The notes under the pieces were generated by a model. The model did not search any database. It had not been told where the DNA came from and saw nothing but the letters and a program-made list of their open reading frames with translations. Of a DNA stretch of 64,000 bases, positions 1 through 10,696 are shown in pieces. The DNA lies in NCBI GenBank assembly GCA_030761205.1, contig JAULJL010000024.1, positions 20,020,126 to 20,084,125 of the forward strand, read 5' to 3'. Positions within the stretch are counted from its first letter, which is position 1; every line of letters starts with the position of its first letter. The DNA is from Fremontodendron californicum. Its lineage: Eukaryota > Streptophyta > Magnoliopsida > Malvales > Malvaceae. Both the position numbers and the translations under genes were made by a program.

Positions 1-151
1 TAACCATTAAGCCCCTAAACTTTTTAATTTGTTCAATTTGATCCTTTCTTCTTTTATTTCCTTCACTTATAACTTCTTACCAATTTTCAAGTTTGTCCTT
101 AAAATTTTTGGGATTTAACTTTACATGATTGTACGTAACCTTGATTGTTAC
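1..151. other. Unassigned AT-rich left edge
   Basis: From about position 152 the sequence matches the 3' untranslated region of element B (near 24610), but the first ~151 bases do not match the equivalent B sequence, which there carries 71-bp repeats. Either the 3' UTR of Z differs here or another insertion begins. No coding sequence is seen. The style (low GC, runs such as TTTGTTCAATTTGATCC) resembles other plant LTR sequence, but I cannot assign it. Confidence 0.4.
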
Positions 152-1627
152 AGCTTGTATGTTTCCTGAGGATGAATGCAGTCAAATGATTGTGTCATGA
201 TTTCTAATCCATGGTTTCTTTGAGGTCCACAGATTATCCGACTTCATGATGGAGTCTTCAATTGTTCACTGATGCCCCACTTAAAGAACCCTTTACTCAA
301 GATAATTTGTCAAACAGTCCCAGTTTCTGACTTCGCTGAAACTCACAAATTTCTGACTTCATGACGGAGTCTCCAACACATTCACTGTTTTCCTTTTCTT
401 GGTGAATTTTCAATCAGGATTAGTGGTTTTCAAACCTTTTCTAAGATTTATATCTATTTCTTAGTAATACTTTTAAACTCCCTTTTATTAAAAAATTTAG
501 GTCTACTAATCATCATTTAATTTAATAACAAACAAAATGCAATCTCAAAAATGTATAAAAGAAAGTATGAAACAAGTAACTGTCATAAAAGAATAGCAAA
601 AATTTATTGTAACAAAATGTTTTAAAATGATAAAAGTGGATATCAAGGATATAAGAAAAAAATGTAAAATTATAGGTTGTTGATGCCCTGGATGCGGAAT
701 ATCTTGGACCCCTCTTTTTTCAAATCATCTGAAATTTTTCTTGAACGGTCAATTTACTTGGGTAATCCCTCGGCTTTCATAGTTATGTCAGACTGAGTTA
801 TTCCCTTTTTCTATTATTTTCAAATACTTTCTCCCCTTTACACAAAGCATTGACTCAAACCATAATCAGTACTTGAGCCGTCTTTTGCTGGTTTTCAACT
901 CAAGTGTCCCCAATTCGGTATTAAGTTGCCCTTTGCAGGTTTTCGTCTTAAACCTCTCTCTTTTGTTATTTTTTTTGTATTCTACCACGCATCTGAGAAT
1001 TCTAAATGCTTCCAAGGTAAAAATGTCAATTCAAAAGATGGGATGAATTCTGAGAAAAACCCTTCCAAATTAAATATCCATGCTTGATCAAAATGGACTT
1101 TTAAAGTACGTAATGTAGGCCATGGTTTGGGATTAGAAGGAAAGGATAAAATAGGCCCAAAATGTGTTTAAGGGTGATTGGATCAAGGATCATTTCCTGA
1201 GAAGAATTCATTCTTGAGACATTTGTCCCTTTTTTGGACTTTTTTTTCTTTTTTTTTTCCATTGTTGGCTTTCATTTGCCATTCTTTGATTTCACATTTT
1301 CCAATGGCTCTTTTTTTTTGTTTTTGTTTTTTGTTTTTGCCATGATTTTGATTATTTTTCCTTGTATTTTCTCTCCAGTGTAGAGGCTGATCCTTGATCA
1401 GGTTTTTAACGAAAGAAATAATTCCTAAGGCTCAAAGGGGTGACTAGGGATAATTTCTTTTTAGTGAAAGGAATATGAAAGATGGCCATTTATCATATCA
1501 AGCATAAACATTCTCTTTGAAAAGCAATTCTCATGGGAGATAGATATATAGAATTTTCATTTCTACACTCAAAATTATTCAAATTCCCATGTGCATAGCA
1601 TTACATTTTTTTTTATTTTTTATTTTT
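152..1627 (-). mobile_element. 3' untranslated region of element Z
   Basis: Non-coding stretch downstream (minus strand) of the integrase stop. It aligns by eye along its length with 24610-26027 and 31930-33360 in element B, sharing landmarks such as TTCCTGAGGATGAATG, a GATCAAGGATCATTTC block near 1184 and TTCTCTTTGAAAAGCAA near 1512. Long 3' UTRs are typical of Tat/Ogre elements. No ORF of note. Function unknown; it would carry the 3' end of the internal transcript before the polypurine tract, which lies outside the window for Z. Confidence 0.75.
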
Positions 1628-2351
1628 TTAAGCATAATAATTCTTCAGTTCATCAGCATTCACAGGATGTCTAAAATCATCCCGTCCATCCGACTTAGTA
1701 TCAATGCTCCTCCAGAAAAAGTTCTTTTTACAACATAGGGTCCTGCCCAATTCGGAGCCCATTTTCTTCGCGGATTCTTCACTATGGGGAGAATTTTCCT
1801 CAGTACCAACTCTGCTACTCAGAACTGTCTGGGTTGAACCTTCTTGTTATGGGCTCGAATCATCCTTTTCTGATAAAACTGCCCGTGACAAATTGCCTTC
1901 AATCTTTTCTCCTCGATGAGATTCAGCTGTTCATAACGAGCTCTAACCCATTCTGCCTCTTCTAGGCCAACCTCCATCAAAAGCTGAAATGAAGGAATCT
2001 CAACTTCAATAGGTAACACTACTTCCATACCATATACAAAGAAAATGGCGTTTTCCCTGTAGATGTACGAACCAAAGTTCGATATACGTGAAGAGCAAAA
2101 GACAAGATCTCATGCCAGTCCTTTTACACATCAGTCATCTTCTTGACAATCGTCTTGATGTTTTGTTGGCTGCTTCTACTGCCCTATTCATCTTCGGACG
2201 ATAAGGTGCCGAATTGTGATACGTGATCTTGAACTGAGTACATACCTCTCTCATCATCTTATTATTCAGGTTGAGAGCATTATCTGAAATAATTCTTGCT
2301 GGCAATCCATATCGGCATATGATTTCCTTCTTAACAAATCTGCGTACCACC
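1628..2351 (-). pseudogene. Integrase C-terminal half of element Z (interrupted by insertion)
   Basis: Minus-strand pol remnant. Visible are FVKKEIICRYGLP, then SDNALNLNNKM carrying the second catalytic Asp of the DDE triad, then a Glu in the AVEAANK segment as the third, and the tail ending in NYYA before a TAA at 1628-1630. This tail is the usual end of gypsy pol polyproteins. Frames shift several times. The gene is cut at 2351, within the motif preceding FVKKEI, by the LTR that starts at 2352. The missing N-terminal half, cut at the same point, lies inverted at 17331-17826. Integrase joins the cDNA ends to host DNA in the nucleus; this copy is dead. Confidence 0.85.
2347..2351 (+). repeat. 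Target-site duplication CCACC, left copy
   Basis: CCACC directly precedes the LTR start TGTAGACACC. In intact relatives (26750 and 34083 regions) the site reads ATACCACCGACTTC with a single CCACC. The partner copy is found as GGTGG at 17822-17826 on the opposite strand, which indicates that the intervening block has been inverted since insertion. Confidence 0.8.
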
Positions 2352-2469
2352 TGTAGACACCTAATTTTGTCTGGACCCCTAAATCAGGTACATTTTTTTT
2401 CCTAAATTGAATGCTAAAAGGTTTTTCTCATCTTGCAGGTGGTACTCCGAGGCTTAGTCTAAGAAAGCA

Positions 2470-2548
2470 GACAGAAAAAGTCAAACTCAAAAAAAGTCAA
2501 CCTCAAAAAAGTCAACCCCAAAAATGTCAATTACTAAAAAAGTCAACC
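2470..2548 (-). promoter_or_regulatory. W-box-like TTGACY cluster near LTR 5' end
   Basis: Four to five copies of a ~14-base unit AAAAAAGTCAACCYC. On the opposite strand each reads GGTTGACTTTTTT and contains TTGAC[C/T], the core bound by WRKY transcription factors. The same cluster occurs in the other LTRs (23265-23340, 49435-49480, 60975-61045), where unit number varies. That it is a stress-responsive enhancer is inference from the motif only. Confidence 0.45.
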
Positions 2549-2954
2549 CACTTTCAAAATCAAGATTTGAGGTCCAATTGAAAAACGGTGAAAGAATTTT
2601 GATAATCTGAGGTCTACATTGAAAGATATGGAGTTCGAAAGTTGGGTTACGAGATTCAGTAGAAAGGAAACCCTAATTCGGAAAATTTGGGAAAAAGTGC
2701 TTAAACGATCAAATTGGTCAGAATTGAAGGTCTCAAATGAAAGATAAGCACTGACTACGGGAAATGGAGAAGCCACTTGGAAGAAAAACTGATAGAAAAG
2801 TCAATTCAAAAAAAAATAATCAAGAATTAGGGTTTTTTGGTCGATTACGGTGAAATTTGGAAGAATTACAGAAATGGCCCAATTCGGTAGATCTAAAGCC
2901 CTTAATTGATGAGAAATGATTAAACCAAGGATAGCCCAAGGCTTAGTTTGAAGA

Positions 2955-3440
2955 AAATCTGAAAATCAGACTTGTTTTGTGCAAAACCGGGTTTCAGAGG
3001 CAAAAGGGTAAATTTGGAAAATATCATTTTGAAGAGATTGGAAAAAGAAAATCTTGATTCGGAGTTCGTTTGTAAAATGGCCAAATACCGGGTCTCCTAT
3101 GCAGTAATTCAATAGGATAAATCCCAAAAAATAGCAAATGAACTCTAAAAATCATGAAAACTTTCAGATCACATTTTTAAACTATTTGGAAAAGATTGGT
3201 GAAGAAAAATCTAGATTCGAAGCTCATTTAAAAAATGGTTAAGTTCGGATGCATAAAAGGGGCAATTTCAGAAATAAATCCAAATAAATAGCAAATGGAC
3301 TCAAAATGTTTTGAAAACTTCCAGAATTCAATTTTTTATTACTTCAGAAGTATTGAAAAAATAAAATTCGAATTTGGAGTCGTTTTCTATTTATTTAAGT
3401 TCGGGGGGCAAAAAGGTTATTTCACCATGGAAACCAAAAA
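2955..3440 (+). repeat. Imperfect ~160-bp tandem repeats inside LTR
   Basis: Three diverged units, each containing a variant of AAATAGCAAATGRACTC, a GAAAACTTYCAGA block and a GATTCGGAGTTCGTTT-like block. The same array is present in the other LTRs in opposite orientation (about 22380-22830, 48370-48960 and 60010-60560). At least one more unit is visible in the 48370-48960 array, so unit number changes between LTRs. Confidence 0.6.
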
Positions 3441-3589
3441 AGGCAAATTTGTAATTGAGGAAAATATGAAAGAAGAAGGAATTGCTGGGATTTTTTCTTC
3501 CCTTGGCCAGCCAACATAGAGGAGAAGAAGGAAGCTTGAACAATTTAATTCCCTAGTCACTATCAAGCAACATGCTACCACTAACACCT

Positions 3590-4184
3590 TGCAAATGGTC
3601 CCCCTTCATCCAATGGCTTAGGTGCCTTGTAGGAAAGTTTAATGCACCATCCAATGGCCAAATTTAAATGACCAGATGACATTTTTATTTGTCATAAAAG
3701 AACCCTCATCTAATGGCCAAGAATGGAAGAAAAAAGATGAGCACAATTCATCCAAGGGTGAATATCCATTCGGTTAAGCAAAGAAGTGCATGGGATTATC
3801 TCTTTTAGTCCAATGGCTTAGGCCATCTACAAGGGATGAGTACACATGTTGAGGGCTGGGTTTAATCTACAAGATGTCATTTTTATGTTGCCCCATCCAA
3901 TGACCAAGAACGGAAGAGCACAACTCATCCAAGGGTAGGCACTCAAGGGGACAAGCAGGGGAGTGCATGGGATTGGTCCTCTTTTGCATCTAAGGGCTAA
4001 GGTTACTACAAGGGCTGAGTACACATCTTAAGGGCTGCTATCAATTTGCAAGATGACATTTTTATGTTGTCATCAAAATATCTTAATCTAAAGGCCAAGA
4101 TTGGAGGAGAAAAAAATGCAATTCCTATCCAAGGGTTAAAGGGCCATTCGACCAAGGCTAAAGGGAGGAGGGTGATTTCATTTT
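3590..4184 (+). repeat. Imperfect ~200-bp tandem repeats inside LTR
   Basis: Three units with the same order of landmarks: an ATCCAATGGCTTAGG-like start, ACAAGGGCTGAGTACACAT, AGATGACATTTTTATG, a CCAAGAATGGAAG block, then CATCCAAGGGT and GTGCATGGGAT. Units begin near 3590, 3809 and 3990. Equivalent arrays lie near 21600-22170 and 47600-48190 in the minus-strand LTRs. The C LTR (56350-61176) has no clear counterpart. Confidence 0.6.
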
Positions 4185-5429
4185 TTCAGGGGTTTTTTGG
4201 CTGGAAACAGTAGCTAATTTGGCAAAGAAAAAGGTTTTGAAAGAAAGAAAAAAAAAAGGTTTTCAATAGAGAACTTGAAGGTAGTCATCTCCACCAAGCT
4301 CTAGCATAGCTTTCTTCTTGATTTCCATGGTATTTTCTTGATTTTCTATCATGTTTTCCTACTACGTTTTTAATAGAAAAAAAAAGTTTTTTAATGTTTA
4401 CTTTTGTTTTCATCTCTTCTTCTTCATTAAAATGGTGGAAAACAATTTTTTACATGGATTCATGCTATAGCTGAATATGGCTTATTTACTTGCCTTGTTT
4501 TCCTTTTTTTTTTTCTTCCTTGCATGTTGTTGTGAAAAATGATTTTTAGAAGGTTTTTTGCAGTATTCTAAGGTTCTGAATTTTTACAAAAGATGAAGCA
4601 AAAAGGTTGAAATGGTTACATGATCTTGGCTAGACCAAGTGACCATGGTTAGAAGATAGGCTATGCCTATTTTTATCTACCATGAAGCTCACCTTAATTT
4701 TTTTGTTCAACATGGTTTATTTTCTATTTTATTGAGATGGAAAGGCTTCATGATCTTGGCAAGACCAAGTGATTATGGTTAGGTGAGAGGCTATGCCCAT
4801 TTGATACCAACCATGGAGCTTAACTTTCCTTATTTTACTTACTAGTTTTGCTTGTTATTTGTTGCATGTCTATGTTAAATTTTTATATATGTTCTTTACA
4901 TTATTTTCTATGCTATATTTACTTATATATTTCATTTTCATGTTTGATATTGTATCCTTTCATATTAAACCATTGTTGTTCATATGCTCATGTTGTGCAT
5001 TTTTTTCATTTATCATGTCTTACATGTTTGCATTTTCTTTATTTTGTTCCATGACCATTCGACAACTTCATTTTTGTATGCCTTGCATGTGCATTTTCCT
5101 TTTGCTTTTTAACTTGTTTGCATCTCCATGCCATGAACTTGTACATTTTGATTTTAGTATGCCATGTGCTTATGAAAATGCTATGATAAAATGCCATTAT
5201 TTTGTTCCATGACCATTCGACAACTCCATTATTGATATGCCTTGCATGTGCATTTTCACTTTGCTTCTTGACTTGTTTGCATCTCTATGCCATGAGCTTG
5301 TGCCTTTTGATTTTACTATGTCATATTCTTATGAAAATTTCATGATATTATGCATCTTAACATGATTTATCATGTACTTATGTCATTTACTAAATAGGAT
5401 TGCATTAGAGTCTCATGTGACCATTTGGC

Positions 5430-6950
5430 CTCTTCATGCATCCCTTGCCTTGTCATGCATTTGCATTTTGTTTAGGTAATATGCTTTGCATTATCATATC
5501 TTGAAATTCTGTATTAGTTGTTGTTTGTTCTAGCATTGACATTAGTTTCATGGGTCATTGTATGTTCATAGTATTGCTATGCATGTTCATTACATTTTAG
5601 GTCTAAGCCATGTTGGTAGTGCCATGCATATTGAGTCTTAAATCACAATGGTATTGTCATGCATTACTATGCTATTTAGGTCTTCGGTCACATTAGCATT
5701 TTCATGCATATTCATAACATATTAGGTCCAAGTCATATTTTCATTATCAAGCATTGCATGCATATTGAGTTAGGATAGCATTTATTGCCATGCAAACTCA
5801 TGTTAGGCATTTAGGTTGTCCTGAATTGTCAAGCATTTCCTTTACCATTTAGGCTTTAGACAATGCATTTCATATATTTCATTTGCTGTATGTTCATGCA
5901 TTCCATGTCATTGCCACTTGATTTGTGACTTAGGCCAATTAATGGCTCAAAGTCATGCTCTCTTGAGCATACTTGTGGAAAATTAAGGAATTGTCAAATT
6001 GATTGTTCAACCTTTTTGACTTTTTTACTTAGCCAATTTTTGTCCAAGGTTTTTAAATGTTTTAGATACTATCCTTAGGTATTTAGAATGATCTCCAACA
6101 ATTTTTACTTTGATTTTTGAATGACTTTATCAAAGGCAAGAAATGTGTTTTGACAAAACAATTTTTTTCACCCAATACTCGAACATCTCCGATTTTTTTG
6201 GGCAGCCATCTTTAATCAAAAAATTAAGCCAATTTTTTTTCATGTAGTTTTACAAGTTCTGAGTGTCTAGTAATTTGTTTTATATTTTTTTTGAATTTTC
6301 AAAAATACACTAAAAAATCGTGTGGCAAAACCAAACAGTAGAGGCAAATTTGAAATCAAAAGAGGAGTAATGGTTGAATTTGGCTAAGGCATTTAGAGGG
6401 GGTTGGTTAGAAGATTTAGCTACTGTATTAGGGTAGTTTCTAAGCCTTTTAAACTTTAAAAATGATTTTATAAATCTCGGGTTAAGAATAGTTAAGTCCG
6501 GGATTTTAAACTTAGGAAATTAGAGCCATTTTAAAAGGGTTTGGTAAGGGTTCTAATTTTATTCAAGTTTTCCTCAAAATTGTTTTCAAACAATCACAAA
6601 GTTTTATTTTTTTTAGAAACTCTAATTTGACATATTTTCCTAAGGTAGCCGAATATATTTTTAGATATACAGATTTCTTTATTTAGAGGAAAAAATACAT
6701 TTTCATGCATTGCATTTTCCATGTTCATGCATTCTATTTAAATGTGTGATTTTTGCTATGATATTTTCCATGGTATTATTATTATTTTAATTCACATTTT
6801 ATGATCTTATATTTGTTTGCCATATGATTTTGAATGTTTCATGATATCCTATGCTTTTTATTTAGTTATTTTTGTCATATTGTTTAGCATATACTATGTT
6901 CATGCATTATTATTTTTATTTTCATTTTCATGCATATTATATGTTAGCAT
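5430..6950 (+). promoter_or_regulatory. CATGCAT-rich tract in LTR
   Basis: About ten exact CATGCAT motifs lie in this part of the LTR (for example near 5434, 5453, 5623, 5657, 5714, 5756, 5894, 6703). CATGCA is the RY element recognised by plant B3-domain factors such as ABI3/FUS3/LEC2. The density is also partly explained by degenerate low-complexity repeats of CATG and GCAT, so regulation is only a possibility. Confidence 0.3.
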
Positions 6951-7734
6951 TATTTTAATTTCATATCCTTTGTTATCATTTAGATCATATTCCATGTCAT
7001 TTAAGTTGTTTTAATTATAACATGCCATGTCATTTAAAATATGCCATATCATTTAAAATTACCATGTCATTTAAATCATTTTATCTCATTTAGAATATAC
7101 TATGATACTTAGGATTTTTCATTTTTACCTAGAATATATTATGTCATTTAAATTTGTCATATCATTTAGGTTGCATTATATTATCTAGACTTTGCCATGT
7201 CATTTTATTTATGTCATACATGTTCATGTTCATATTTTTAAATGTTTTGAAAAAGATAATGATTTTCAATAAAAATAAAGATATTCTCGAGTTAAAATAA
7301 TTCATGAGTTCTCTACCGGGTTTGCTAGAGGGAATATCAGCAATTATCATTAATAAAGGAATATCTTTCTTTCAAAAAATGTGAATGATTCAGAAAGTTT
7401 TCCAAATGAATAAAAATTTCTATATTTTGTCGATTTTATCGGGGAATGTAGGAAAATTTTGAAATTAATAAATCCGGATCATTTTCAATTAAAAATGGAA
7501 TTATTTTTCTAGCAATTGGGAATTAACTTGTAATACTAAATTAAAAACCAACTTTTTTACCGAGACTTGAGATAACACACGATTAATAAGGTACCGATAT
7601 ATACGGGTGTTGTGGGGGTGCTAATCCTTTCCCGCACGTAATCGACTCCCGAACCCGCTTCTTTGATTTCTCTGGTTTATAATGCAGACTTGAAATTGGT
7701 TTTAAAAAATATTTTAATTAATTTTAAAATATTT

Positions 7735-7741
7735 TATAAAA
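7735..7741 (+). promoter_or_regulatory. Candidate TATA box of the LTR promoter
   Basis: TATAAAA about 215 bases before the LTR end, followed by a well conserved block (CCGATTTTAATAGGTGGCCGATC). The same arrangement is present in the other LTRs on the minus strand, as TTTTATA after the conserved AAAACCGGT/AAAACCGAT block. Position and conservation make it the most likely core promoter, but AT-rich sequence gives many chance matches. Confidence 0.3.
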
Positions 7742-7955
7742 CCGATTTTAATAGGTGGCCGATCACACCTAGCCAAAAAAGATTGGTGGCGACTCTATGT
7801 CTTTTTACGAGGTCGTTTTCATACCCTCCCTCCACCTTCGTTTTTCTATAGGAATTAAGTCAACTTTTCCGCATTTTTTTTATGTCATGCCTAACGAATA
7901 ATAAAGTTTCGCAATGAGGCCTTGTTATTGTTATTTTTTTTAGGTTGCAATAACT

Positions 7956-7973
7956 TGGCGACTCCACTGGGGA
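7956..7973 (+). promoter_or_regulatory. Primer-binding site
   Basis: TGGCGACTCCACTGGGGA lies three bases inside the LTR end. TGG is the complement of a tRNA CCA tail, and Ogre-type elements are known to use a tRNA-Arg primer; the identity of the tRNA is inferred from that, not checked. The same site, on the other strand, follows the LTRs at 43874-43891 and 56329-56346. It primes minus-strand cDNA synthesis. Confidence 0.8.
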
Positions 7974-8912
7974 TATTTTTTAGAGAGTCAAGCCTAGAAT
8001 TAATCATGTGTTATCTAAGTCTCAATTTTGTTGGTTTAATTGGTATTTAATTTTAATTCCCATATTTTTAAGATAAAGGAGAATTTTGAAAATAATAAAA
8101 TGTTTTCAATATGTCCATCTTCATATGCATGCATATTATTATTTGTTCTCTGGTTATTTTGTTGTGTATATTTATATGTTTGCTTGACTGATGCTTTACA
8201 TTGTTTGATTTTAGTGGGGTATTTAGAATAAGGGGTGTAGAATAGGTGGTGACAGGTTTGTTTTGTTCCTCCGCACACACCATATTTGCATTTGCATAAC
8301 ATGAACTCTCTACCCGGGTTCCGTCCTTTTAAGTGGGAGCAAAGTAACTACGCCTTCGTGATGATCCTCCTTATGGGCTAGTGAAACACTTTCGGGGTAT
8401 AAAGTACCTAATGCCTTCATGATAATCCTCCGTACGGGCATAGGAAAATATACTCTAATGAATTGAACCCGCTTTTATCGGGGTGCCTTACTAGCCTTCA
8501 CATGTGACAGTGAGGAACAATTCGGGGCCTTAGAACCGATTTACCTTCATTTAATGGACCTAGGCAAAGCCATGCCGGATTTTTGTTAGATACCTGAAGT
8601 TTAAGAACACATGGAGGAACATTTCAAACCTTTTACCATCTTTCTATATGTTAGATTTTACAAATTGGGTAATGATGAACAAACATCATATCGCTCGTAA
8701 TAAATTTATTATTTTGTCCCAAAGGCGTCATAAGCTCTGTTAAAATTTTTGGGACATTTTTTAAAGCATGTTGGTATTTATGTTATATTTGTGAATTCAC
8801 TTCTTTACTAATCTATTTCTTTCTATTTTCTTTTCTTTGACATGCATCATAGACATCATCATACACTTGGAGTTTATTGGCCTCGGGATAGTCATCAACC
8901 CAAAGGACTTTC
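7974..8912 (+). other. 5' leader of element Z with internal direct repeat
   Basis: Non-coding leader between PBS and ORF1. It holds two related ~60-base units near 8345-8455, each with a CGTGATGATCCTCC-like block followed by a TATGGGC/TACGGGC block. These recur in the leaders of B (around 43400-43510) and C (around 55860-55980). Also conserved are the AGTGAGGAACAATTCG block and a CTTTACTCCC-like block. A packaging or translational role for such a structured leader is possible but unproven. No ORF supported. Confidence 0.55.
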
Positions 8913-10696
8913 ATGGAGTGTTAGGTTATTTCAATGATAGAAGATCATGCAGTAGTCAGGGTACGATCGAAAAAAAATGAAAGGAAGGATGGTGATTTCC
9001 TGAAGAAAGATTATGTGTCAGTATTGCCGGAAAGGGTCAAAGTGGATTCTAGACAGAATAATCTCCGAGGGTTAGCCGACATTTGGAATCAGTGGAATGT
9101 ATCAGAGAAAGAAGCCTTCACTCATAAATATGGAGATATAGCACTCTTAATTCCGATTCGGGTCAATAGTGGGTTGATTCAGGCTATGGTACAGTTTTGG
9201 AATCCTGCTTATAGATATTTTACTTTTAACAAGGAGGATATGACCCCACTGATTGAAGAATATTCAGCACTATTACGTATTGAATGTCCTAATCCTGATC
9301 GAGTATATTTGAAGGAAGTGAAACCTTCAGGTTTTAAGAGGAAAGTAGCTAGGATCACAGGAATAGGTACAGCATGGGTTGAGAGTCATGTGGATACAAA
9401 GCAGAAAAATTGGTGCATTCCGTGGGAAACTCTCCGACAATTGATATTGGGTTGTTCTGACAAAGAAAAAACCAGGGACATCTTCGCTCTAGCCATCTAG
9501 GATTAATCATATTCCCGAAGATATTGGGTCATGTGGATATAGCTGTGTTTGATTTCTTTGAAAAATTGGAACAGAAGATCAACCCATCTCCGGCCATCAT
9601 AGCTGAAACTATCCGATCTTTGAATTTTTTTAAAAGGGCAAGACAAGAGAGAATCAAGGGGTGTGTACAACTCCTTTATATTTGGATTCAAAGTCACTTT
9701 TGAAAGATAGAAAAGGTTTTCTTCAAACCGTACATTAATTCATTAGTTCCGATTAGGGAATCCCTTCAAAATGATTGGCCTGAAGACGGGGATGAAAAGA
9801 AATAGGTCAACATGTTCCGTAATCTAAAAGAGGAGATGGTGACTTGGAGAGCTCCATGGATGGTTCCTATGCCGATTACATACAAATGTGAGAACAACTC
9901 GAGAGTTCCACTACTCGAAATTTGGGGGTCTGTGAGTTATGCGTCTTTGTTGGTGCAAAGACAGGTTGAGTCTCGGTAATTCACACCCGTGACTCATAAT
10001 CTAGGAGCATCAGAGTTCACTTATAGAGAAGACAGATATTTTGGAAAGGTGCGGGCAGTGATTGAAGCATGGAACAAAACTCATCGGATAAAAGTGGCCA
10101 GATATGCCGACATCGTCACACCTGATTACCTGGTATGGAGGGAATTAAGGGTTAATGATAGGCTATCGACATCAGATGGGGAAGAGGTCTAGTTCATGAA
10201 TCTGCCACCGACGGAAATGCCATCAGAGCTAGAAATCGCAAGGGCAGAATTTGAAAAAGAAAAAGCCCAGATGAGCAAGGAGATTGCCCGACTACAAGAA
10301 GAGCTTGAGGACATGAAAAATAGGGAATCAGTACGAGAAAGAGGAAAGGTAAAGATCAAGAGAGAAAGGGACACTGCTAAGGGCGATCTTCAAGAATTTC
10401 ATTTGGAGAACAAGAGGTACCCCTTCGAGCTCAGATTTGAGGGGACTCTCAAGAATTTCGGGGAATGGGAACATGAGGTCAAAAACCTTAAGAAGGAGAA
10501 TAACTACTGGAAAGAGAGAGCGAAACATGAGGAAGCCTGAGCCAATCAACTAGAGAAGCAAGCTATGGACAGTTTACACGGTGATACTTCTGCTGACGCG
10601 TCAAGGGGCCCTGAACAAGTAGGGGTCAGATTGAAGAGCAGGGCAATCAAAAGGAAACTGCGAAAGAAAGTCCAAGATCCAAGGAAGTCACTATAG
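8913..10696 (+). pseudogene. ORF1 upstream of gag (DUF7745-like), decayed
   Basis: About 590 codons. The N-terminal half contains DYVSVLPERVKVD, NNLRGLADIWNQWN, KYGDIALLIPIRV, MVQFWNPAYRYFTF and EDMTPLIEEYSALLR. This looks like the plant ORF of unknown function found 5' of gag in Tat/Ogre elements and in many Malvaceae predicted proteins (I believe the DUF7745 family; resemblance to plant mobile domain proteins is inference). The C-terminal part, from about 10200, is a Glu/Lys-rich coiled coil (EIARLQEELEDMKN) ending in a basic tail. The first ATG (8913) is followed by TAG at codon 4, a change also present in element B, so translation may start at ATG 8934. Further stops and frameshifts occur at 9498, 9978, 10190 and 10538. 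Element C has the cleaner start, MEGQNVS. Confidence 0.8.

Larger units (their letters stand above)
2352..7952 (+). mobile_element. Long LTR (+), probable chimera of inserted element E and Z 5' LTR
   Basis: A 5.6 kb LTR running from TGTAGACACC to a worn end, GGTTGCAATA (related copies end GGTTGCGACA). Three bases separate it from the primer-binding site. Its left end lacks a short segment (about 9 bases, ATGTTTCAR in relatives) that the LTRs at 17827-23467 and 43895-49608 both have. Its right end shares GGTTGCAATA with the B 5' LTR but not with the LTR ending at 17827. This fits a crossover product: left part from element E, inserted with target CCACC; right part from Z's own 5' LTR. It contains no genes; ORFs of up to 117 codons are compositional. 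It holds W-box-like repeats, two sets of ~160-210 bp repeats and CATGCAT clusters, listed separately. Confidence 0.8.

Noticed and set aside
4859..5212. 117-codon hydrophobic ORF (and the similar one at 20555-20911)
   Set aside because: It lies in AT-rich, CATG-rich LTR sequence and is lost in the matching LTR at 46440-46780. No domain and no coding conservation.
7956..7973. Part of a tRNA gene
   Set aside because: Only 18 bases match a tRNA 3' end; there are no D or anticodon arms around it. It is the primer site.
8913..10696. ORF1 as a host gene (plant mobile domain protein) caught between elements
   Set aside because: It sits between PBS and gag in three elements at the same spacing, so it belongs to the retrotransposon.
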